NCBI GenBank assembly: GCA_023053545.1
Contig: JAKZAN010000004.1
Coordinates: forward strand, 10,850,001-10,914,000
Direction: 5' to 3'
DNA length: 64,000 bases
DNA from: Lepidurus packardi
Taxonomy: Eukaryota > Arthropoda > Branchiopoda > Notostraca > Triopsidae
Shown: one piece after another, positions 31,813-43,118 of the stretch
How the letters are laid out: every line of letters starts with the position of its first letter
Numbering within the stretch: the first letter of the stretch is position 1
Position numbers and translations under genes: made by a program
Notes under the pieces: generated by a model
The model's database searches: none
What the model saw: the letters and a program-made list of their open reading frames with translations, nothing else
What the model was told of the DNA's origin: nothing

Positions 31813-32744
31813 TTTGGGGTATTTAAGTAAAAATATCCAAGAGTGCAGTAAGAACGTGAGAAAGGTCCGAACTTTGGTGAGGAAACCCACTACTTTGGAA
31901 TGAGAAGTAATGTTCCTGGTCCCTTTATAGGTTCTCATGTACGTCTTCATTGGAAGCAAACCCTGTAACCGTGAACTTGAGAAGAGTAGCAACAACAGAT
32001 CAACGACGTACTTCCTGTTACTAAGATCATCAGGATACAACGCTTCTCCTTCATTGCATTGACACGTAAGCAAGACCTTGGTTATTCTGAGAATGTCGAA
32101 ACGCGTGTTGGATTTTTTTGGGTTTGATCATAAACAAGTTACCAGATTAGGTTTCTAACAAAAAGAGTTTCAAGGCTAAAGACACGCGTTAATCAAACTA
32201 CGCATTATTGACTATTTAGTCGGACAAGAGGATTCCACGGTTTGCATACCGGTTTTCATTATGAATTTCTTCTGGACGACACTATCATTAAAAGTTGAAA
32301 AATTTTCTTTCAAAAGCTAAGAACTCTCATACTTTTCCTTAAAAGTTCGATAATAGATAAACGTAAATTTACGAAGGATTACTACTATCTATGGCTGATC
32401 ACGATCATAGTTTCTCGGAAAACAATGTAAGATTAATTTAATTCTAATGAAAAATTAGTATCTCGTTTGGGTACATAACATTAAGCTTCTCTTGTAGTAA
32501 GACAGAGTTTGAGCTAACTAAGTCAAACTTTAAGTCAAACTACAGCGCTAGTGGATCTTTAATCGTCTTCCGCAGTCTTTTTTGAGTTGGTATTGTGCTC
32601 CATTCCGCAAATAAATCAGAAACACGATAAGTGACGCCATCTATTCACAAACGAAGCTAATACCAGCCTAAAGCAAACGAAATACATTCATTGTTGTCAT
32701 TCTAAAGTTCGGTGTTCTTTCTATTGAATCTAGTGATAAATAAA
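31813..32744. other. Intergenic region
   Basis: Between member E (-) and the POLR1D-isoform-2-like gene (+), head to head. AT-rich; I see no gene. Confidence 0.55.
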
Positions 32745-33219
32745 ATGACGAAGGATTCCCAAAATGTTGACTCTAGACTTAAATCTAATGACCATTGTGA
32801 TTCTAAGGAATGTGGCAAAGTAATTCCAGTTGACAGTGACGGTACCGAAAAGGACGTCTTATTAGAAAGGTATGGTATGAAGACTTACTTTTTACATTTT
32901 AGCGTGTTCTATTTTTCATATAAAAAGTTCTTCAAATCTATTTATCACCACACCAGTGATCTAACTTCCTTGATTTTTCTATCTTAATAGGTTAGCAACA
33001 GAAGAGTTGTTACGCGACAGCCAAAGAGCTAAAACCAGGGCAGAAACTGGAGGCGCGTTGGCATGGGGATTGAAAAGGAAACTCACTCCAAATACGCGCT
33101 TTATCCGAAATACTTTAGTTTCCACAGTCACGAGAAATATGTCACGTACACACAAACGCTCCAGAGTCAACCAATCAAGCCCTATCTCTTCCATAACTAC
33201 AAGAAACACGCCATCATGA
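32745..33219 (+). CDS. POLR1D isoform 2-like protein
   Basis: Two exons, 32745-32869 and 32991-33219; 117 residues. The central segment EELLRDSQRAKTRAETGG, a short spacer, and TPNTRFIRNTLVSTV corresponds to the conserved core of human POLR1D isoform 2 (EELLKEAKRGKTRAETMG and NKRFLINTIKNTL). Length is also similar (human 122). The N-terminus is acidic, the C-terminus basic and Ser/Thr-rich. Isoform 2 is not the RNA polymerase subunit itself, and its role is poorly known. Here it stands as a separate gene, and I see no RPAC2 polymerase-subunit exons beside it. Confidence 0.8.
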
Positions 33220-33336
33220 CATCCTTAACCGCACGATAGAAAATATCGTAGCTGCAAGTAACTACAATCAAACCTTTTCATCAGTCTGCTCACTTATCTT
33301 CGCTACTAGAATGCCTCTTTCTTGGTCTATGAATAG

Positions 33337-33572
33337 AAGCCCTTGGCTGCCCAATCAGCGTGCAAGAATACAAGGAGTTGGTCACGTTCCATTGTGTCGT
33401 TGTTCAGACCTTCATAGGCTCGTCAGACGAAATAAGCAGAATAAACTCCCCAGGAAATGCGCAACAAATTCAAGAATTACTCTCCAAAAACATTTGCTTA
33501 GTGCCGAAATTACCTGAGCATGCCAATCTGCAAATAATCTGTACTTCATGTACACATAAAAGAATAAAATAA
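33337..33572 (+). other. Possible coding exon, unassigned
   Basis: After an acceptor-like ATGAATAG, a frame reads ALGCPISVQEYKELVTF, then VVVQTFIGSSDEISR, to a stop at 33572. Composition looks protein-like, and a donor about 79 bp upstream would join it to RTIENIVAA. No in-frame ATG was found, and I recognise no family. It may be a 3' exon of an alternative transcript of the preceding gene or chance. Confidence 0.25.
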
Positions 33573-33694
33573 CATAAAATGTATCCCCAGGAAGAACTTT
33601 CGAGCCCCATTGTCGATATTTGATGTCCTGCGTCTGTATTTTGGGTGTTTAATACACATTCCTGGGAATTAATGCTAAGTTGCTTCTGTTTCAA

Positions 33695-34888
33695 CTAACA
33701 AAGATGCAAGCCTGGCCCGCTGGGTCTTCTCATGGCATTTCTGACTGATCCTAAGAAGGATCCTAGCGTTGCTGAGCCTGTAACGGCGCCTGGAGTTGCA
33801 GGATTCTTTCGGATAGTATGAACCGTCAGGTCCCGGTCGCCTTGTCCTCGTCCAGTGACTTCCACTTCCACCACGTGCCATTCGAGCTGCCTAATCAATG
33901 TTTAGGGAGCGCGTTAGAAGTCTCCCAACTTGTATACGGTTCTATCTTACTCGGAATCAGCTACTAGTCGCCCTTGGACCCCATCGAAGCCCAGATTATG
34001 AGCTGCTAACGCGGCAGCGGCCATTGTATTCACGTTATTGGGGGCCAGAGAACACAGATCGCGTACTGGGCCGTGATAGAGCACTAAAGGCTCCTTAGTT
34101 TGTCTAGTATCATCAGATAGTTGCTCCAGATACTTGGCGTTCTTTTCATGCATGTCTCCGGTTAGTTTAAAGCTTGACGGATGCTTAGTCATAGTCACAC
34201 AAAGCGCCTAGGAGAAGAAAAGAGAAAAACTAAAGAAGCCCTATCGATTTTACTCTTCCTTTTTTCCTCGTTTGAAATTCCCCTTTGAATAAAAGCTTAT
34301 CGCACTAGGGTATGCCTTGTGCATGAGTTTTGGTTTACTTTAAGAGCGCCAGTATCGGCCATTTTTTGGATATCTGCGCCTCCCCAGAATGCTCCACTGG
34401 GAATGTATAACCCATGCTGGAATTCTTGAGCAGTTTGTCTCAATTTTGTCTCTGTAGCAGACTTGGCGAAGGCAGTAGGCGAACCCACGAAGTAATCGCA
34501 GCATTTCAGGAACTCTACCCCATACTTACCCCCCAAAATAGCTTAAATTCTTCTCAACACCCAATAGAAAGTTAATACTTGCTCGCTAATGCAAGGATGC
34601 GCCACTTCTATGATCAAATCAGGCTGGCATGTGCCAAATTCACCCAAGTTCTTTAGAATCTTGTGCTGGGGCACATCATGAGCAGTGAATGCGTCAGGAC
34701 TACGGTTCCAAACGAAAACTATTTCGATATCTTCCTCTTGATTTAGTGTCGCCCAGAGATATTGGCCTTTGGGAATACACCATCCCAAGAAAAAGCAACC
34801 AATTACGTCTTTGAATTCACCACAGAGAGAATATTACGTTACCCAAATGACCAAAACCCACGATTCCAACTTTTCGCCGTCCAAGCAT
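33695..34888 (-). CDS. ASPDH: Aspartate dehydrogenase-like protein
   Basis: Five exons: 34888-34843, 34766-34579, 34524-34339, 34207-33951, 33890-33695; 290 residues (human ASPDH 283). Residues 6-16 form the NAD-binding GxGxxG loop (KVGIVGFGHLGQ), followed by IEIVFVWNRSPDAF and LIIEVAHPCI. The middle has YFVGSPTAFA and IPSGAFWGGADIQKM. The C-terminal half has APNNVNTMAAAALAAHNLG and VHTIRKNPATPGAVTG, motifs of the aspartate dehydrogenase family. Family reaction: NAD(P)-dependent interconversion of L-aspartate and iminoaspartate/oxaloacetate, in bacteria linked to NAD synthesis; the animal role is uncertain. Divergent from DRC2, 391 bp apart. Confidence 0.93.
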
Positions 34889-35279
34889 AGTTTGTCCGAG
34901 TTTTTAGGAACGTTGAGGCGTTAGAGACTGTGAAGGACTTGCTCAATTTAGGGTTTGGACACTTCGGAGGTCTGTTGACTGGCGCCCCACAGGTATGAAC
35001 CCCCCAAAAGATAGTTGAATCGACGATCGTTCCTGTTTCTGAGTGTTTGGCGTTGCTAGGCGGCACCAAGTAGTCTAATTTTGTTAACCTGTTTGGGTTT
35101 TCTAAGTTCTCCAGTCAGCGAAACCGGTTTTTCTTCAAAAGAAAACATTTCCAAGCCAACGACGGCCCGTGTAATGTGTTGGAGCAGGATTCGTTACTAC
35201 TTCTACTTTGTGAATTTGCAATTCAAAGGATAAAACCGGAACTTTGAAACTTTGAGGGAAAGTACAAGCTTTTGTAACC
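34889..35279. promoter_or_regulatory. Probable shared promoter of ASPDH and DRC2
   Basis: 391 bp between two divergent start codons. No TATA box. Whether it contains non-coding first exons cannot be told from sequence. Confidence 0.5.
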
Positions 35280-38200
35280 ATGCCACCTAAATTGGACAAT
35301 AAAGTAAAGAATAAAGGCAAAACGAAAGCAAAAGCGCCCAAGAAGAAAAAGGTTCGACTGAGTGAAGAAGACCGAGTGCGACAACAAGAACAACGAGCGG
35401 CTGTCGAGGAAGAACGGCGTCGCTTACGTGAAGAATTAGTCCATACTTTTCTTAGGGTATTTAGTGGGGGAAGATAAATACAAAGAAAAACTAACCTGGG
35501 ATTTTTTAAAATATGTATTTTTTTAATATGTATTTTTTTTAGCATAAGTTAACACGAGAACATGCCTTAGCGAGGTCAAATTTAGCCAAAATTACCGAGA
35601 AATGGAGGAAAGTAATGAGAGAAGCCAAAGCTGAGGCTTTACAACAGGAATTGACGGTAAATTCGCCTTATTATTATGTAAACAATACGCCAAAAGGTAA
35701 TCAATAGAACGTTATGTTCTCAAAGTAAAGCGAGCATTACCTAAAAACTATTGTGCTGCTTTTTTAAAAGCATGAGTACCCTTGTTGTGCACAATTTGAT
35801 AACTGACAGTTGTCAAGGTTACGCCTTATGTGTTACTATAAATACCAGCTACGTTGCACTGAAGACACTTCCCCGTTTCGAATAGGCTTTGAATTGCTAA
35901 TCTTACTGGCTACAAGGTTTATTTTGGCAAATATCGTGTACTTAATTATAATATATTATATAGTTCATTGATAAGCATTAACTATTAAGTGTTCTACTGT
36001 AACTATACTGTAATTTCGGAAAGAAATGCAAAATTTCCAAAAATTGGATAAATAGTATTAGAAACACTTTAGATACTGTACTGATATAGCCTACCTTAAT
36101 AACGTTGTAATGTTTCTACAAGGTATCTGCGCAACCTTAGAATTTTCTTTAAGAAGCATCAATGAATCTTTAAGTTTAATTAAGAATTTGATGTGAAGGT
36201 ATAGATTTAGGTATAGTGTAGGTATAGATTTAATAAGTTTGATAAGTTTGAAGTGTAGGTATTGATTTAATAAGTTTGACGTATCGAAGTGAACATCCGT
36301 GTTTTATGTGCGTTTCCTAGGAGTTGCAGGTCGATTTCAACCGCAAGTTAACCTTGAAAGAGCTGCGTATCGCCACGTTATTTGATAGCATCGACAGTTT
36401 GGAAGAACGTCATTGCGAGATTGCTGGACAGCACCAGGCTCGTCTGAAAGCCGCGCTCTTCCAACACAGCAAAAAACTGCAAGGCTTGCAAATGAGCTTC
36501 AGTCAAGATATGGAACAAATCACTGCAAGTCGCCGGCAGCATAATAGTCAAGGGATGGCCTGCTACGGTCAAGATATGAATACGGAGAGGGCCAATTTGG
36601 AGAGTCGGACCCAACAATGGGAGACCGAGAAAGACAGAAACCAATCTGCTTTCCAAAGTCGTCATGACGAACTAGTGAACCACGTAAAGGCCCCGACTTC
36701 CCTTCATTCAGGATTTTAATTAAGAGGGATTTGTGCCCTAATTATGATTCCATGTCTTCTTTTTCATGTATTTCCCGTCAAAAATGCTAGTGGCTGGAAG
36801 AGCAGCAGTCCACTCGCTTGGTCCTCGAACGTCATATCGAGCATATGTGGTTCCTGATCCAGGAAATGCTCATCGAGTACCACGACACGCAAGAAAAGCG
36901 CACAACCTTGTTCCATGAGCTCAAAACCCAAGATGCAGCTCGCACGAAGGCTTTAGCTGAAGACGAAGGCAAACTGAAGGAACTCACGGTACTGGCCAGG
37001 CATTACTGTCTGGTTATTTCAAAGGTTAAGCGAAGCGGAAGAGAGTCCTAAAGCGTTTTATGAATATAATAGGCTCAGACGAGTGCCATTAAAGCTCAAC
37101 TAGCGTCTGGCAGCAGCGGAAAATTAACGTCGATCGAAGCTCTCACTCACGACAGAAATGAGCTGGTAACGCAGCAGCAAAGGCTGCGTAGTCAGCTAAA
37201 GAAACAACAGGACCGGTACACAGACCAATTAAGATGGATCGTCAATGCTGCTGCCGATACCAGACAGGTTTTACCCATTATTTCTTAATAGAATTAAGCC
37301 ACCTTCTATTTATTTTCCTCATTTCCTTGCAAGTTACGCTAAGTAAATCAACTTCTCAGCCCCCTACCCTCTTTATGAAGTAATAAACAAGGGTATCAAG
37401 CTTAAGCCTACACGCCTTATAAATATATATAAAATAATAAATAACTCGAATCCAAAACTAGTCACTGCATAAAAATTCCTTTTCAAAATTTCGAATAATT
37501 ATAATTATTTCGGTAACAAGCTTAAGCCTACACGCCTTATAAATATATATAAAATAATAAATAACTCGAACCCAAAACTAGTCACTGCATAAAAATGTCC
37601 TTTCCAAAATTGCGAATAACTTTAGAAAAAGATTCGAAAAAGTTTCGAAAAAGATTTTGAAAAATTTCTGAAAAATCGAAAAATTGCTACGTTCCCGTAT
37701 CAACTGCATTACAATGTAAATTAGCCCATGCATGAAATTACTAATCAAATTACCCTGTTGCACTAAATTCATAAAGTATTCGCTAACTGAATTTGAACCT
37801 CAATAAATTTATACCGAAAGTTAGATCATTACTAATTTATGCATTAAGGTAAACACCAAATTAGCTAAAAAGTCAAAATTCATTGCACTAAAACCTAAAT
37901 TCCCTTAAATTTACGATAAAATTGGGTCGTATCGTACAAAGTCCTAAATCAGTCTCTAAATAAAACGAACCGACTAATCTATGTAGATAAAATAGCACGA
38001 AAGAGCTATGCATCCAATTAAATCCTAAACTACCTAATAAATCACAAGTAATGAAGTCAAAATATCTCGTTACTTCTTTACAAATTGGAAAATTTTCAAA
38101 ATTTCGAAAATTGCTCAATTCCCTAAAATTTAGAAAAATGGCTAAAATTGATAACATTACTATCTAAATTAGGCTCCTATATTATACTCTAGTTGACTTT

Positions 38201-38781
38201 AACCCTTAATAAATTTGTAACAAAGGTAAGATCCTTTGGAGATCCTTAAGAACCTAATCTTTGCCCTAAAATAAGCACGAAATTAGCTAATAAATCACAA
38301 GTAATGAAGTAAGAAAATCTCGTCATTTCTTTTCATGGCTCATTTCACTAATGCTTATATAATTTATGCATTTTAGACGCTGGAAACGTGGCAAGGGAAA
38401 GCGAAGAATTTATGCCAATTTATGGAGCGTTGTAGAACGCTACAAACGCAAGACGATTTGGTGGAAGGCCAGAAAAGTACGAGCGAGACAGGATTACCGG
38501 AGAAATACAACCAGTTCGACACCTTAGAACCGCTTTGGCGGCTGTTCAACAAAGCGTTACTGGAAAAGGCGGCATTGCAGAAGCATTTACAAGGTTTACA
38601 GCCCGTGTCTGCTCAACCTGTGGATCTGATGACTTGCATCAAAGTCCAACCGTGCAGAACGCTGTCCAAATTGCTGCCCAAGTTGCCGATACCAATCTTA
38701 GCCAACTTGACTCCTCGACCACAGCCAATTCTAGTACCAGCTCCTTCTGTTGTCAGTAGTGAAGCTTCTCTCTCACTATAA
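35280..38781 (+). CDS. DRC2: Dynein regulatory complex subunit 2 (CCDC65)
   Basis: Six exons: 35280-35456, 35543-35656, 36321-36683, 36791-36988, 37073-37267, 38377-38781; 483 residues, against 484 in human DRC2. Lys-rich start, then SEEDRVRQQEQRAAVEEERR. Exon 2 (SNLAKITEKWRKVMREAKAE) aligns with the human INTQWRTVLREVK segment. The rest is a long coiled coil, with LEERHCEIAGQHQARLKAAL and the later LEPLWRLFNKALLEK block typical of the family. DRC2 is a base-plate subunit of the nexin-dynein regulatory complex in motile cilia. Introns 2 and 5 (35657-36320 and 37268-38376) hold no exon I can see. Confidence 0.92.
37396..37600 (+). repeat. Tandem duplication of about 120 bp in DRC2 intron 5
   Basis: CAAGCTTAAGCCTACACGCC followed by TTATAAATATATATAAAATA begins at 37397 and again at 37517, each copy continuing to CACTGCATAAAAAT with one or two differences. 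Beyond it, AAATCACAAGTAATGAAGT recurs at about 38040 and 38300. Confidence 0.8.
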
Positions 38782-39014
38782 CTGTCCCGATTCTAGAAAC
38801 CACTTCCTAATTCAACTTGTAATTACACTTAAATTAATCTTAATTTTCATTCTTTTAAATAATACATGTCGAAAGGGACGTGGACGAAATTGAATACAAT
38901 TCTACGTCAAACGCCAAACTCGGACTCAAATGAATTTGTACACAATCTTTAACTTTTTTTTTTTTTTAATGAACTGAATTTTAGTAGAATTTCACTGGAT
39001 TTATTACTTTATTC

Positions 39015-40112
39015 TCATAAACCAACTGGGAACTTGGTCCAACCATTCAAACCAACCCGCTCAACGTCTTTATAAAACGGAGCGTTTTTGTCGGGGTACG
39101 TCACATTCTTCCGGCTTAGGTACGCGCCCCAAAAGCCGAAGGATCCTACCGAGATAATCACGTGATCACATAGCGATAATATGGCCATATCTGTGCCAGG
39201 ATCCTCCCTCTTTTCAGGGAAAACCATGGGAAACCGCGTGTGATTCAAATGTTTTTTACACCACGGTACGTCATCACTGAGGATCACGAACACAGCCCGA
39301 GTCGAGCTAGATGTACTGGAATCTGCATTGGTATTGTCGAAACCACTTACAGATTCCATAGCTGCATTCATATAACGTTCATCCACTACGGTGTCATGCC
39401 ACCGTCGTTGAATGTACTTGACGTAATCAGTCCGGCGGACATGTACTCCGACCGCCATTTTGGCTCGGTGAAGTTCTTTGGCTCTTTTCAAGTAATTCCT
39501 AGCTTTACCAAGGACTGCTGGATGGAACTGGAACTCCTTGATTATGGCATCCCGGTACGGATGGAATCTCTTCAACCCGGCGTCGTACATAGGGATCTGT
39601 AGGTTAATGCCCAGCTGGGCAATACTACTAGGCACGCGGATATCATGTATGACGGTGCAGTGTTTAGGAAGCGTTGCAGAAGACGGCAGCGTTAAGTAAG
39701 GGAAGTATTTCTTCAGCTCGGAAAGTACGTTTGGCGGTACTACGGCGTAGTATGAGTACTTTTGGGCCATGGAGTATAATGTGGCGTAAGTTCCGATCAA
39801 GTTCCCCAATCTCCCTCCTTTAACCATGGTCAAAATCGGTTGAGAAGGACAGCTGTCTTTTCTACTTAACATAGTAACAGCACCGGTACTAATGTTGGAA
39901 GTGACTGCAACATCGTTAACTTCGACCGTGCTAAGATTGGATGTGATTGCAACGCCAGCAGCGGGCTCAGCATTAGCAAAGTTCATTTCTAGCGAATAAC
40001 ATTGCAGGCACCACACTACGAAGCAAATCCCAGAAAACCAGGCAATACCCTTTGTACTCTTGTACAGTTTGCAGAAACGGTTCTGATCCATGCTTCTAAG
40101 AGAAGTAAACAT
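39015..40112 (-). CDS. GT11 alpha-1,2-fucosyltransferase-like, copy 1
   Basis: Single exon, 365 residues, ATG at 40112. Type II Golgi topology: short basic N-terminus, one membrane anchor at about residues 23-42 (GIAWFSGICFVVWCLQCYS), then a Ser/Thr-rich stem. The catalytic domain has GGRLGNLIGTYATLYSMAQ, the GDP-fucose motif VGVHVRRTDYV (HxRRxD), VFVILSDDVPWCKKHL and DMAILSLCDHVIISVGSFGF followed by WGAYLS, the conserved blocks of family GT11. The family transfers fucose from GDP-fucose to galactose in alpha-1,2 linkage on glycans. It converges with DRC2, with 233 bp between. Acceptor specificity cannot be read from sequence. Confidence 0.93.
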   Translation of the reverse strand: MFTSLRSMDQNRFCKLYKSTKGIAWFSGICFVVWCLQCYSLEMNFANAEPAAGVAITSNLSTVEVNDVAVTSNISTGAVTMLSRKDSCPSQPILTMVKGGRLGNLIGTYATLYSMAQKYSYYAVVPPNVLSELKKYFPYLTLPSSATLPKHCTVIHDIRVPSSIAQLGINLQIPMYDAGLKRFHPYRDAIIKEFQFHPAVLGKARNYLKRAKELHRAKMAVGVHVRRTDYVKYIQRRWHDTVVDERYMNAAMESVSGFDNTNADSSTSSSTRAVFVILSDDVPWCKKHLNHTRFPMVFPEKREDPGTDMAILSLCDHVIISVGSFGFWGAYLSRKNVTYPDKNAPFYKDVERVGLNGWTKFPVGL

Positions 40113-40181
40113 TCGAAAGCTCGCGACGACAAACCACAGTTGCTAAAACATACTACACAAATAAAACATCTTCCATGAATT

Positions 40182-40208
40182 CTCTCATACGCACAGTGCG
40201 TATGAGAG
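40182..40208. repeat. 27-bp perfect palindrome
   Basis: CTCTCATACGCAC, a central A, then GTGCGTATGAGAG. It lies 70 bp upstream of the fucosyltransferase ATG. Confidence 0.85.
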
Positions 40209-40220
40209 GTGTGGATACAA

Positions 40221-40345
40221 GGAAGTACAACACAATGAAGATAAGAACAATACAAGGAAGAACAATACAAGGAAGAACAATACAAGGAAGAACACACAAT
40301 ACAACATAAAATACAACACAATACAACACAAAATACAAGGAAAAA
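40221..40345 (+). repeat. Minisatellite AAGAACAATACAAGG
   Basis: Three to four copies of a 15-bp unit, then decayed CAACACAATACAACA units, upstream of the first fucosyltransferase gene. Confidence 0.8.
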
Positions 40346-42000
40346 CAACAATATAAATGGGCAGTTCTGCAATATGCATACAGGAAAACACTAGTGTACG
40401 GAGGTTGTTCACTGGCCTGAAATTTCGACAAGAAAATGTTTGTTCCTTTCCACAGAATGACTAAGCTTTACATGTAAAGTGACTCCGAGCTCCTGAAACC
40501 GAACACGAGCGGTGATAAGCAAAATGGAGACTGAATTCCATAAACTGCTACGCTGTTCACTCCCTAACTATTCCGCAATTTTTAATGGGAAAGTCCCCTG
40601 AGTCAGATACAAACTGATTCCAGGGAACCAACGTCATTGAAACTAACGTCGGAGGTACGGCGGAACTTGAGGAATGAAGTCTCACTGCTTATGGGAGTCG
40701 TGCAAGACTGCTAACTGTGGTCAATGCTTTCGTTTTAGGCAGTGTCGACTGAAAGGGGTAAAGCCGCACCATATCCCTCTATACTGTGGACTGAAGCAGG
40801 CTTTTCGCAGAAAACACCGCTATGACCTGTGTTTTGGGGGCTGCGGCTTCGGTTCTAACCTCGTTTGGATCCGCGAAGCTGAAAAACAGGGAAAATGATG
40901 TGAATGACCGAAACAGATGTGAATGACCGAAAAGTTGGAAAAGCAGAACCATCAGCTACTTAAAAGTTATAATAGAAGGTAATAGAGAGGAAACAGTTGC
41001 ACACAATAGTTACAACAGGTGTTGTGGGGTTCAGTTATACAGTATAACCCTGTTTTAATCCTTGAAACTGAAAAAACAGGGTAAAAGATGTAAATGGACC
41101 GAAAAACACAATCATCAGCTGTTTAAAGATAGGGAGTATGGAGAGGGGAAGTAATGGAATAAAGGGAGCAAAAATAAAAAGTAAAAAAAAGAGGGTATGG
41201 AGAGGGGAAGTAATGGAATGTGCAAATTTCTTTCTCAATTCGATGAGTCCTCAAATTAATTGCAAGTTACCTCAATAAGACAGGTGTAAGTTAATAATTT
41301 TAAAAAATCCCAATTAGAAATGGTCGCAAATTTATTGGAAAGGGAAATTATTTGGAATTAATTGAGATGGATTAGCCTGATTTATTTTAAACTAAATTGA
41401 CTTGATTTTTCTAACATGTAGAATTTTTTTAGATTTTTTATTTTTTTAAATATTGTGAAATCGGTATCGGAAATTCTTAGTGACCTGTTAGTTAGATTGC
41501 CTTTGCATTCTTTGATTTGTCCTTGTCCTGGGATCCCACCTCTCTTCTTTATTCGACTTTCCTTGTCCTCTCCCGACCTTTTCTAAGAATCCCAACAACT
41601 TCTTTTAAAACTAACCTTGACTGTACCCCTTTTTCTACATATCCTCTAGAGAGTATTTTTGCCATATATAAATATACCCAATATAGGTTAAGGCAGAGTT
41701 CTTCCAGCTTTCACCACTTTGACACAAGTTTTCTGTAAGTAGTCAATTATTTCAAAGCGTTGTTAAATTCCAATCATCAAATTTAATCGTCAATTTGCAG
41801 TCATAGGAGTTATTGGGTTGACGACTGATTGTTCACTGAACAATCATAACGAGTACACCCTTTTCTAAGCACAACGTAGGGACCCTTTTTCTTTTAAATC
41901 TGATTCTAACGAGTAAATCCCTACAATCGGAGAAAAATTAAAACACAAGAAATTTTTAGATTTTTAGATGGTTTTCAAATTTGTGTGGAAGCACCCAAAA

Positions 42001-42264
42001 GTGTACAATACACATGCATGTAGTCAATGTTGTAGTCACCCCCCCCCCCCTCCTTCCCCACATGGGGTGGTACCATGATACCACCCCACCCTACCCTTGT
42101 ACTTATATAATTTTAAACATTGACAATGTACAACCGTAGGCATAATACAGCCCGAGGCAATAGGCGCGAGCCTACGCCGGTTTTATTAAAAAAAAAATGT
42201 TGTAGTCAATGTGTACAATACACATGCATGTGTGTACAATACATGCATGTAGTCAATGTTGTAG
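42001..42264 (+). repeat. GTGTACAATACACATGCATG minisatellite, split by an insert
   Basis: Copies at 42001-42038 and 42196-42264, with TAGTCAATGTTGTAG between units. The array is interrupted at 42039-42195. Confidence 0.8.
42039..42195 (+). mobile_element. SINE-like retroposed insert with poly-A tail
   Basis: 157 bp flanked by the exact 13-bp direct repeat AATGTTGTAGTCA (42026-42038 and 42196-42208), ending in an A-run after TTTTATT. It starts with a C-run and a hairpin (GGGGTGGTA / TACCACCCC, 42064-42087). Target-site duplication plus A-tail is the mark of LINE-driven retroposition. Source RNA unknown. Confidence 0.7.
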
Positions 42265-42338
42265 GAATACTGGGAATTGCCGAGTACACAATTTAAAAAA
42301 GGAGCTGACGACAACTTGAACTTTAATGAACAATAACT

Positions 42339-43087
42339 GGGCTAGATGGGACGCTAATGTCAATGAAATGGTAATCAAGCTCAACTAGGCCAGAACGGGG
42401 CATTGTTGGCACAGTCCAGACGACAAACTGAAGGATCATTTTAATTACGCTTTAAACCTTACCAATTCGTATTATTTACGATTAAGGCGTATATGAAGAT
42501 GTAGTATCTCTACACAGTTAAACAGTTGCCCGTCAAAAGTCTTTCCAACAGCAAAGGAATTGACGTTTTATGTACATGTTTGGCCAGTGAAGCTATTTTA
42601 ACAACAAAACATCTACAAAAAATATTGTTTTTAGGTAAAAACTTATTGAAATAATGTAGAGAGGTACTGTAACTGTATTACTAACTAACTATATTACTTC
42701 TAACTGTATTACTCACTTGTTATGTTTTAAGGAGAAAGAAAATTACTGAAGCGAAAAGGGATTCTTTCTTTCATAGTGTTGTTTATTTTCCTGACGTACT
42801 GTACCAGGGTGAAACTTTTCCCAAGTGACGAAAATTTGCTTCTTTGTCAACTTGCGCTTACATTAATGAGCTTTAAGGTGTATACACGGGATTTTAATTG
42901 AAGCCAATTTTCGTTACAGTTAACAACTTGAGAGTTGTAATAACTTCGTGAATTGGGAAGCTTAATCAACTGTCGCTCATTAACTTGAACGGAGTTTTTT
43001 CTAGACGACTCAAGTGGGATTAACTCAAGTGGGATTAACTCAAGTAGAAGGAGTTAGTGGAAATGAACTTGTTCCGTCTCGCCCAAC
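42339..43087. mobile_element. Transposon B copy 2 (749 bp)
   Basis: Ends GGCTAGATGGGACGCTAATG and GTTCCGTCTCGCCC are inverted. The body is the reverse complement of 15305-16308 apart from that copy's insert. Shared blocks include AGAAAGAAAATTACTGAAGC and GTTTGGCCAGTGAA. No coding region. Confidence 0.75.
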
Positions 43088-43118
43088 TATTAGTTAATCA
43101 ATTCTTTTAACAAAGTTG

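Larger units (their letters stand above)
40346..42338. other. Intergenic region between the two fucosyltransferases
   Basis: Repeats dominate: GTATGGAGAGGGGAAGTAAT twice (41136 and 41194), an echoed GAAAAACAGGG...ATGTGAATGACCG block (40880 and 41070), and a minisatellite with a retroposed insert (42001-42264). No gene I can support. A Cys-containing plus frame at 40674-40898 has no family I recognise. Confidence 0.55.

Noticed and set aside
33675..33881. Arg-rich minus frame beginning MARGGSGSHW
   Set aside because: The neighbouring frame encodes the conserved aspartate dehydrogenase C-terminus with correct splice phase.
40674..40898. Cys-containing plus frame considered as a zinc-finger gene
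   Set aside because: Cysteine spacing fits no finger I know, and no splice partners or promoter were found.
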